A stretch of DNA of 64,000 bases from Synechococcus elongatus PCC 11801. Lineage in GTDB: Bacteria > Cyanobacteriota > Cyanobacteriia > Synechococcales > Synechococcaceae. Position 1 is the first letter of the stretch, and each line of letters starts with the position of its first letter. The notes under the pieces were generated by a model. The model was not told the DNA's origin. It saw only the letters and a program-made list of their open reading frames with translations, and ran no database searches. The stretch is taken from positions 2,273,223 through 2,337,222 of the forward strand of contig NZ_CP030139.2 of NCBI RefSeq assembly GCF_003846445.2, given 5' to 3'. A program made the translations under genes and the position numbers. Below are positions 26,842 through 32,806 of the stretch, one piece after another.

Positions 26842-28026
26842 ATGAACCGATCGTTTCGATTTGCCTTGCTGAGCGATCTCCACATCGGACTGCCGCAGAC
26901 GATTTGGCACCATCCCCACCGCTTCCATTTGATTGAGTGCAGCATTCCAGCCTTTGAGCAAATCCTGACAGAACTAGCAGAGCTGGATTTGGACTTTCTG
27001 TTGCTGCCGGGGGATTTAACCCAACATGGCGAACGGGAGAATCATCATTGGTTGCTGCAACAACTGCGCCAGTTGCCCTATCCCGTCTATGTGGTGCCGG
27101 GCAACCATGACATGCCGGCGGCAGCCAGCGATCGCGATCGCACGGGCGTAGCAGAGTTTGTTGAGCTCTATCAGGACTTTGGCTTCACTAGCGATCGCCC
27201 CTACTATCGCCAGACTCTTATTCCTGACCTCGACCTATTTGGGTTGAACTCGATCGCCTTTGACGAGTCCGGCCATCAGTTGCATCGGGGTCGCGTCGAT
27301 CGCGAGCAATTGGATTGGCTCCAGCAGGAATTGGCAGCATCAACGGCAGCTCAGCGTTGGGTGATGATTCACCACAATGTGCTGGAACATCTGCCCGACC
27401 AGCAGAAACATCCCCTCGGCCAGCGCTACATCTTGGAAAACGCTGAGGAGTTGCGATCGATTCTGGAGGCGGGTGGCGTTTCGGTGATCTTCACCGGCCA
27501 TCTCCACATCCAAGCCACTAGCCAGCAAGGTCAGCTCTGGGAAGTCACCACCGGCTCTTTGGTCAGCTATCCCCATCCCTACCGGATAGGAACCGTGCAG
27601 CCCGCCGCTGATCATTGGCAACTGGGACTACAGTCTCGTCGAGTACAGTCAATTCCCAGCCATCCCGACCTGCAAGGGTTTTCCCACGATTGGATGGGCG
27701 ATCGCAGTCAGAGCTATCTGCTCCGCCTCTTGACCCATGAGCCTTTGAACTTGTCGGAGGCAGAGGCGATCGCCCTCCTACCAGCACTACGGAACTTCTG
27801 GGCAGGTGTTGCTGATGGCGATACTACTGTCCCAAGCCTAGTGGAGGCTCCGCCCCACGTGCAGGCTTATTTCCATCGCTACAGCCGTGCTCAACAGATC
27901 GATAACCAGGTCGCGCTCTCGCTAGCGAGTTTTGGGCGACAGCAAAGCCAACACCGAGGTGTAGCCATGCAAATAGCTGCTGCCAGCGATCGGGCCGATT
28001 TCGCCATTGCAGAAAAAGCCAGCTAG
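26842..28026 (+). CDS. metallophosphoesterase (calcineurin-like)
   Basis: Binuclear metal phosphoesterase of 394 residues. The motif series is complete: ALLSDLHIG (residues 8-16), LLPGDLTQHGE, VVPGNHD, MIHHNVLE and FTGHLHIQ. It resembles the Icc/CpdA group of cyclic-nucleotide phosphodiesterase-like proteins, but the substrate cannot be told from sequence. The ATG at 26842 is preceded by GAGGGGGTGG and is preferred to the ATG at 26824. The last 35 codons overlap the end of the convergent FIST gene by 105 bases. That C-terminal tail (after the YFHRYSRAQQID region) looks non-conserved, as if the frame had run on after loss of an earlier stop. Confidence 0.88.
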   Translation: MNRSFRFALLSDLHIGLPQTIWHHPHRFHLIECSIPAFEQILTELAELDLDFLLLPGDLTQHGERENHHWLLQQLRQLPYPVYVVPGNHDMPAAASDRDRTGVAEFVELYQDFGFTSDRPYYRQTLIPDLDLFGLNSIAFDESGHQLHRGRVDREQLDWLQQELAASTAAQRWVMIHHNVLEHLPDQQKHPLGQRYILENAEELRSILEAGGVSVIFTGHLHIQATSQQGQLWEVTTGSLVSYPHPYRIGTVQPAADHWQLGLQSRRVQSIPSHPDLQGFSHDWMGDRSQSYLLRLLTHEPLNLSEAEAIALLPALRNFWAGVADGDTTVPSLVEAPPHVQAYFHRYSRAQQIDNQVALSLASFGRQQSQHRGVAMQIAAASDRADFAIAEKAS

Positions 28027-29118
28027 CGGCAACTCCGAGAGGTAATGCTGAATCAGTTGCGACTCGAAGTTGGCCTGCTGATAGAAGGGCTTACCGCGCC
28101 CCAAGCAGGAGAACAGCAATGCCGCAGCGGGTTTAGCAGCAGACTGCTGGCACCAATGTCCCAGTTGCCGCTCTAGGTCATCCGCAGCGGTTTGAGCATC
28201 GCGCACATGGAGTTGTAAGCGTTGCCCGACTCGGACGCGATCGCCGATGGCAACAGCGCCAGTGCGGGGGTCAAAACCCAGCAGATTGCGGATCAAAAAG
28301 TCCCCCGGCTGCAGCACCGTCTGAAAGGCGTTGCAGGCCAGACCCACGCAGAGCGATCGCTGGGATTCTGCCGGTAGTTGTTGAAGAACAGACTGGAGCG
28401 CTTGGAGGGCTGAAATCGGTTCGTCGTCTTCGGTCTGCAGTTGTCGCAGGATGTTGCGATCAGCGGCAGCGATATGCCAGAGCGGACCCACAGGACGGCA
28501 GCCCTGCGCCACGATCGCCTGCAGTTGAATGTTTCCGCTGAGGGCGAGGCCAATCACGCCATCGACTTGCCGATCTTGAAAGAATAGACTCGTCACTGCA
28601 GATTCTGTCCCGACCCCACTGGACAGCCCGCCAACCTTCACGGACTCGGGATAGGCAAAGTCCAGTCCTTGCAAGAGGTCTTCAATCTTGGCGCTGAATG
28701 GATCGACCATCAGTAGAAACTGGGGATTGTCGGCGGGATTGACGCCGATCGCCTCAATCCAAGCCTGAGGTGGACTATCCAGATCCGGCAGATCCTCTGG
28801 GCTGAGGTGAAAGGGGGTCGCCCGGACTCCGGGCAGACTAGCCAAGAGCAGCGTCAAGGCGGGTTGTTGTTCGCACTCCACACCCACACCCTGCTGGGTG
28901 CCGACAATTCCGCCGCCGCAACAGCCCAAGAGGCGAGGTACCTGCAACTGTTCTTGCAGCAGCGGTAAGAGTCGAGGAAAATCGCTGGCAAAGCTAGCTG
29001 AAACAAAGATCAGTCCTAAGTCCGGGGCAACGCCAAGATCTGCAAGCGCCCGCGTCACCACTTCCTGCAGCGCAAGCTCCAAGGAAGGACGGATTGAGAG
29101 GGCACAACTCCACTGCAT
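27922..29118 (-). CDS. FIST domain (FIST_N/FIST_C) signal-transduction protein
   Basis: A 398-residue protein built of the FIST N-terminal domain (residues about 25-200, with LLGCCGGGIVG) and the FIST C-terminal domain (about 210-375, ending LAGFFCNGEIGPIAGSSYLHGYTSVLALL). FIST proteins are proposed ligand-binding sensory proteins, perhaps for amino acids, and are often linked to chemotaxis or two-component genes. Here no signalling gene is adjacent on the same strand. The final LHGYTSVLALLSP is the conserved family end, so the 105-base overlap with the metallophosphoesterase is caused by the other gene's extension. The start at 29118 gives MQWSCALSIRPSLE, a normal family N-terminus. Confidence 0.9.
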   Translation of the reverse strand: MQWSCALSIRPSLELALQEVVTRALADLGVAPDLGLIFVSASFASDFPRLLPLLQEQLQVPRLLGCCGGGIVGTQQGVGVECEQQPALTLLLASLPGVRATPFHLSPEDLPDLDSPPQAWIEAIGVNPADNPQFLLMVDPFSAKIEDLLQGLDFAYPESVKVGGLSSGVGTESAVTSLFFQDRQVDGVIGLALSGNIQLQAIVAQGCRPVGPLWHIAAADRNILRQLQTEDDEPISALQALQSVLQQLPAESQRSLCVGLACNAFQTVLQPGDFLIRNLLGFDPRTGAVAIGDRVRVGQRLQLHVRDAQTAADDLERQLGHWCQQSAAKPAAALLFSCLGRGKPFYQQANFESQLIQHYLSELPLAGFFCNGEIGPIAGSSYLHGYTSVLALLSPKTR

Positions 29119-29348
29119 GGGCGCGGCGATCGCAAAAGACCGAGGGCATACCTACCTGTTCTGACGATACTCTTCTGTGTGCGCTCTTGGGGGATGGGAG
29201 AGAACCAGGGGGATGATTGATCTAATTAGAGTGTCTTGAGCCTGCAACGACTGGGCAATCTCAACAAAAAGGGAACAGCGTTTGCTAGTGTGTTTGTGGC
29301 TGAGCGGAGAATAGAACTCCGCCATACGGTGCTGAGAAGGTCATCCGC

Positions 29349-29576
29349 ATGAGCGACATCCAAGAAAAAATTGAACAGGCCCGGCAAGAGGCTCACGCCA
29401 TCAGTGAAGAGAAGGGCGCTACCTCGCCGGACGCAGCGGCTGCATGGGACGTCGTTGAAGAACTGCAAGCCGAGGCTTCGCACCAACGGCAACAGCAATC
29501 AGAAACTGAGCCTTTCTTTGGTCAGTACTGCGATGAGAACCCCGACGCAGCTGAGTGCCTGATCTACGACGACTAA
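29349..29576 (+). CDS. cp12: CP12 Calvin-cycle regulator, N-terminal cysteine pair absent
   Basis: Intrinsically disordered regulator that bridges glyceraldehyde-3-phosphate dehydrogenase and phosphoribulokinase in darkness, switching off CO2 fixation. The 75 residues contain the AWDVVEELQAEASH core (residues 32-45) and the C-terminal GAPDH-binding loop YCDENPDAAECLIYDD with Cys61 and Cys70. The usual N-terminal cysteine pair is absent: the EEKG-x-SP-x-AAAWD region has Ala at the expected Cys position. Only the C-terminal disulfide can form, so redox control of PRK binding may differ from plants. It is monocistronic by spacing, with 230 gene-free bases upstream. Confidence 0.95.
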   Translation: MSDIQEKIEQARQEAHAISEEKGATSPDAAAAWDVVEELQAEASHQRQQQSETEPFFGQYCDENPDAAECLIYDD

Positions 29577-29700
29577 TCGACAAACTGAGCGCTTACCGAC
29601 TGGCGCTATGCTGATCGACAGGCTTGGGAAGTATTTCCTGAGCCTTTTGCGTGATTGAGCCTCGATCGGGCGATCGCGCTGTTCTGCTGGCTAGGAACGC

Positions 29701-30300
29701 ATGATTTCGCAAACCCTGCTGCGATCGCTGGTGTGGACGGACTATCGCCTTGCCGTTCTGATTTTGGTGTTTATTCCCCTTGTCTTGCTGGTTTGGTCGC
29801 TGTTTAGCAAGCTCGAGGCGATCCAGCGCCTGATGCTGATCTATTGGCGCGTCGCTAGCTTGTTGGCGATCACCGTGCTGATGATGGTCGCAGCGCTACC
29901 GCTGAGTTTCCTGACTGGCTTCCTCGCACGGTTACTGATTCCGATTAGCCTCTGGTTCTGGGTGGATTTGAACGAGGAAGTCGAAGATCTGCCCCGCTTC
30001 CGTCCCCTACGGCTGGGTTTTACAGCTTGGCGCTGGGCCGTGACGATCTACTCAGGCTTGGGTCTGCTGCTCAGTGCGCGATCGCTGCCCTGCAGCTTTC
30101 TGCCCCGCGAAGTGATCGTCCAAGATGCTGTCTGTAATTTTTGGCTTTCGCCACCCTATGGTCTGCGGGAATGGCTGTTGAGTGGCTATAAACCCGGCTT
30201 GATTAGCTTCTTTGGAGTCTTTGGTCTGGTTGTCTACGGTCTCTGCTTGGTGCAGTTCCTGCTGACCCGCCTGCCTCGCCAAGGTCGCTGCGCACTCTAG
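29701..30300 (+). CDS. DUF3177-type integral membrane protein
   Basis: A 199-residue protein with about five membrane segments (residues 15-36, 44-85, 105-125, 165-190) and a conserved-looking central VDLNEEVEDLPRFRPLRLGFTAWRWAVTIYSGLG stretch. A cysteine pair (SLPCSF and DAVCNFW) lies between the helices and could form a disulfide on the lumenal side. It resembles the cyanobacteria-restricted DUF3177 family, of unknown function. The ATG at 29701 leads directly into a hydrophobic helix. The next gene starts 25 bases downstream on the same strand, so the two are probably one transcript. Confidence 0.8.
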   Translation: MISQTLLRSLVWTDYRLAVLILVFIPLVLLVWSLFSKLEAIQRLMLIYWRVASLLAITVLMMVAALPLSFLTGFLARLLIPISLWFWVDLNEEVEDLPRFRPLRLGFTAWRWAVTIYSGLGLLLSARSLPCSFLPREVIVQDAVCNFWLSPPYGLREWLLSGYKPGLISFFGVFGLVVYGLCLVQFLLTRLPRQGRCAL

Positions 30301-30325
30301 GGCCGATGCGAAGCGAGGAAGGACC

Positions 30326-30607
30326 ATGACGCTACCGATTCATCAACTGGAGCAGTACAGTCTGCGCCACCGCGACCAAGTCTTGCGCGTCTTGGCAGAG
30401 GATCAGGGTGAAGCGATCGAACTCCTTGTCTTTCGGGGGTTCTCCAGTTCACTGACTCAGCCCACTGCTTTCGATCCCGATGTGCCGGTCTTGCCAGCCT
30501 CTGCCACGATTCAATTGATTCAGCGCTTTTGCAGCCCGTATAACCCTGACCAACCCCTCGCACCGCCGCAAACTTGGGAAGCCTTCTTGGCTGAGTTAAA
30601 CAGCTAG
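30326..30607 (+). CDS. 93-aa conserved-looking protein, function unknown
   Basis: Soluble 93-residue protein: an N-terminal amphipathic helix (IHQLEQYSLRHRDQVLRVLAE), a beta-like EAIELLVFRGFSSSLTQPTAFDPDVPVLP stretch, then IQLIQRFCSPYNPDQPLAPPQTWEAFL. The ordered charge pattern and the good start near GGAAGGACC support a real gene, and it probably belongs to a family restricted to cyanobacteria and plastids. I cannot name its function. It follows the DUF3177-type gene by 25 bases. Confidence 0.75.
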   Translation: MTLPIHQLEQYSLRHRDQVLRVLAEDQGEAIELLVFRGFSSSLTQPTAFDPDVPVLPASATIQLIQRFCSPYNPDQPLAPPQTWEAFLAELNS

Positions 30608-30681
30608 AAAGCTACCTACCTTGAGCAGTGGTAATTGAAATCCCATACGCAGGGGCAATTGCCGATTGCCAGCGAAGGAAT

Positions 30682-30694
30682 TAACAAATTGTTA
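30682..30694. promoter_or_regulatory. 13-bp inverted repeat overlapping a putative -10 element
   Basis: TAACAAATTGTTA is a 6-1-6 inverted repeat directly followed by CAAT, so its right arm shares bases with a TACAAT -10-like hexamer (30693-30698). A short hairpin GGCTA/TAGCC (30699-30715) lies just after. This is the only promoter-like region before the CpcS-type gene. The arrangement suggests an operator, but no regulator is identified. Confidence 0.4.
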
Positions 30695-30758
30695 CAATGG
30701 CTACATCTGTTAGCCAGAGGTCACGCTTAGCATGCCGGCACATCATCAGGAGTCTCGC

Positions 30759-31283
30759 ATGCCCGATCGCTTGCTGACTGCACCCCTTGCTGCTGTTGAA
30801 GACTACTTCCAGCGATCGCATGGACAATGGCACTCCCAACGCCGCTACTACACCCTCAAGAGCGGTGATGTGCAGGAAGTAATCAGCACGATTGGCGTGA
30901 CGGCGTTGACTCAAGGCGATCGCGACCTTTTGGATCTCGCGGCTCTACATCAGTTGGACGTAGATTTGCTCTGCGGTGCTTGTGTGACTTGGCAGAGTGA
31001 ATACCAAGGCCCCGAAGGAAAAACTCAAGAAGGACGAACGGTTTTTGGTGTGTTGGGCGATCGTCTCTACCGCGACAGCGGCTTTGCAACCCGCAAGCCC
31101 GTCATTGCCCGTTTTCAGCTGAATAACCCCGATACCCTGACCTTGCGCAGTGAATATGGTGGCTCAAGCTTTGAGGAAGAATGTCGCCTGATTGGGCAAC
31201 ACTATCGAACCCGCCAAACCATTATTTCTCGCGCTGGTGAAGAGATCATGATTGGTCAGTACCTTGAGCAGCGCCTTGCCTAA
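30759..31283 (+). CDS. CpcS/CpeS-type phycobiliprotein lyase
   Basis: Beta-barrel chromophore lyase that attaches phycocyanobilin to a cysteine of phycobiliproteins. The 174-residue product carries the family markers VEDYFQRSHGQWHSQRRYYTL, WQSEYQGPEGKTQEGRTVFGVLGD and SEYGGSSFEEECRLIGQHYRTRQTIISRAGEE, followed by IGQYLEQRL. Whether it is CpcS, CpcU or an allophycocyanin-directed variant cannot be decided without comparison. The ATG at 30759 has AGGAG at ideal spacing; an ATG at 30732 is an alternative that would add nine residues. The upstream region carries an inverted repeat near a putative -10 element. Confidence 0.9.
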   Translation: MPDRLLTAPLAAVEDYFQRSHGQWHSQRRYYTLKSGDVQEVISTIGVTALTQGDRDLLDLAALHQLDVDLLCGACVTWQSEYQGPEGKTQEGRTVFGVLGDRLYRDSGFATRKPVIARFQLNNPDTLTLRSEYGGSSFEEECRLIGQHYRTRQTIISRAGEEIMIGQYLEQRLA

Positions 31284-31350
31284 GGTAAGTACCTAGCCGC
31301 GTGACCTCATAAGAGTAGCGAGTTGCCACTTTGCAGTCAGGATCTTCAAT

Positions 31351-31381
31351 GTAACGGAAAGTTTACGTCTACTCTCATTTA
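31351..31381 (+). repeat. degenerate repeat, copy A
   Basis: First of three related sequences between the CpcS-type gene and the receiver-like gene. It begins GTAACGGAAAGTTTAC and ends TCTCATTTA. The 31-base core differs from copy B (31542-31572) at only four positions. Downstream, CGCAAGAGTCTTGAAATT at about 31398 matches a segment after copy C. Confidence 0.75.
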
Positions 31382-31541
31382 AGAGGTGATTTTCTGTCGC
31401 AAGAGTCTTGAAATTGAGCGAGTTCTAGTGGTGCCTATCTTGGTCAATCGATCGCGCTTAAGCTGCTTCTGCAGGGTATTTTTGACTCGCGATAAGTCCG
31501 TGAAGACCGTAATTGATCACCCGATCTTTGGATGCTTTAAG

Positions 31542-31572
31542 GTCACGGAAAGTTTACATCTGTTCTCATTTA
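31542..31572 (+). repeat. degenerate repeat, copy B
   Basis: Second copy, starting 191 bases after copy A with GTCACGGAAAGTTTAC and ending TCTCATTTA. Similarity to A continues weakly downstream, around AGTGCCTGTCCTAGGT against GGTGCCTATCTTGGT, suggesting that a unit of about 190 bp was duplicated. Confidence 0.75.
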
Positions 31573-31728
31573 CTAGTCAGGTTTTTATTGAAATGAGGAT
31601 TAAAATTGCCAGCATTGAAGCAGTGCCTGTCCTAGGTACAAGATCAATCCCAGTGAGTGATCTAGAACGGTTTGGAGTCTAGGCAAAACCATGGAAGGGG
31701 TGAAGACGTCACAGTTAAGGAATTTAAA

Positions 31729-31800
31729 GTAACGAAGTATACATAAACTGGCTGATTAGGCTAACTTCTATCGCAAGAACATTGAAATTCCTATGGTTTC
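31729..31800 (+). repeat. degenerate repeat, copy C
   Basis: Third, most diverged copy, starting 187 bases after copy B with GTAACGAAGTATAC. Its downstream part, TATCGCAAGAACATTGAAATT (about 31770-31790), matches copy A's TGTCGCAAGAGTCTTGAAATT closely. It is the weakest at the repeat start and the strongest in this second block. Confidence 0.55.
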
Positions 31801-31959
31801 GGTGGTAGGAAACGCCAAACTGTTCATCATGATCGGTTTGACTCAGTAATACTTGTTAAAACTCCGTTACTCCTTGTTTCGGTGTTGCTTCGGCACTCTT
31901 CCCTCATGTACTCCTCTTCATACTCGGATTCTCAAGAATCTAATCTTGTTGTTTTCCCT

Positions 31960-32556
31960 ATGGCTGCTACCCCGAAGACCGCATTACTCGTTCAAGTCGA
32001 TTCCTTTCAGGCAAAGGTCTGGTCTGCAGCTTTAGCCTCTCAGTCGATCACGGTCATTCAAGAAGCGACAAACGTTGATCTCGGCGTCATGTTGGAGCAG
32101 ATGGGCGCAGCAGGACTGACGCTGCCGGACTTGGTCATTGTTGACATGGCCTCGGAAGGGATGAATCCCTTTGCCTTCTGCCGCTTCTGCCGCAATCAAT
32201 ATCCCAACGTCAAGGTCTTGCTGACCAACAGCACGCAAACGCAAGTTACGGAATCTGAGCAGCGCTGGGCTATTTCCCAAGGTGCTCAGGATTTGTTGCC
32301 CGCTTTTCAAACAAGCTCGTTGCTCACGGATTTGATCACAGCGCTGGGTCAAACGACGCAGGTTTTGGGACTGCCCATCCTAGACCAGCAGGCACTGATC
32401 CAAATCCTGCCAAAGTTACTCGAAACCCCAGCCGTGCCAGGTAGCGAGGCCGAAGCAGTGGCAGAAGCCCCTGCTCCCACGGTGTCTCAGCCTCCGGCTC
32501 CTCCCGCTCCTGAAACGCCCAAGCCTCAGCGCTTCTACCGAGGACGTCCCTATTGA
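31960..32556 (+). CDS. degenerate receiver-domain protein with Pro-rich tail
   Basis: A 198-residue protein whose first 130 residues follow the CheY fold: LLVQVDSF (Asp14 where receivers have an acidic pair), DLVIVDMAS with the phospho-acceptor-equivalent Asp62, and VKVLLTNS. The conserved Lys-Pro of active receivers is missing (the segment reads DLLPAFQ). It is therefore either phosphorylated atypically or a pseudo-receiver. The C-terminal 45 residues are Ala/Pro/Glu-rich and end in PQRFYRGRPY, which may be a conserved docking tail. The ATG at 31960 (MAATPKTALL) fits a receiver start; the frame is open to 31882. Convergent with a tiny gene on the other strand. Its partner kinase is unknown. 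Confidence 0.78.
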   Translation: MAATPKTALLVQVDSFQAKVWSAALASQSITVIQEATNVDLGVMLEQMGAAGLTLPDLVIVDMASEGMNPFAFCRFCRNQYPNVKVLLTNSTQTQVTESEQRWAISQGAQDLLPAFQTSSLLTDLITALGQTTQVLGLPILDQQALIQILPKLLETPAVPGSEAEAVAEAPAPTVSQPPAPPAPETPKPQRFYRGRPY

Positions 32557-32693
32557 GCTGGCGTTGGGGTTTGAATCTCCTCTTTAGTTTCGGTAGCGCC
32601 AATCAGGGCAGCAAGTTCGTCGATGTTAAAGGCGATCGCTAATCCCACTGCGATCGCCACGATCACAACAGAAATCCAACGGGAAGACTTCAT
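32550..32693 (-). CDS. 47-aa single-span membrane protein (candidate)
   Basis: A minus-strand frame begins MKSSRWISVVIVAIAVGLAIAF, a short basic start followed by one hydrophobic helix. It continues NIDELAALIGATETKEEIQTPTPAQ, an acidic polar tail, giving 47 residues. This is a typical layout for a small anchored or exported protein. Its stop overlaps the end of the receiver-like gene by seven bases, and it is divergent from the SulP transporter gene. I do not recognise it. The hydrophobic-then-polar pattern supports coding, but conservation cannot be checked here. Confidence 0.5.
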   Translation of the reverse strand: MKSSRWISVVIVAIAVGLAIAFNIDELAALIGATETKEEIQTPTPAQ

Positions 32694-32806
32694 TGCTCAC
32701 TGCCCAACAACCTTACGTGTTGAGCTTAGAGGCTTGCTCACCCAAAGTCAGCCGTTGAGCGATCCAGAGGTTAGGATTGCCAAGCAGACTTCAGCCAGTA
32801 ATCACG

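Larger units (their letters stand above)
31284..31959. other. gene-free region upstream of the receiver-like gene
   Basis: About 675 bases with no convincing coding frame; the 98-residue frame at 31386-31682 reads through repeat sequence and looks non-coding. It is AT-richer than its surroundings and holds the three repeats of about 190-bp period. Either a long regulatory or transcribed leader, a non-coding RNA, or decayed sequence could explain it. Confidence 0.6.

Noticed and set aside
31386-31682. 98-residue plus-strand frame in the gap before the receiver gene
   Set aside because: It spans two repeat copies, lacks a convincing ribosome site and has no ordered pattern; treated as non-coding.
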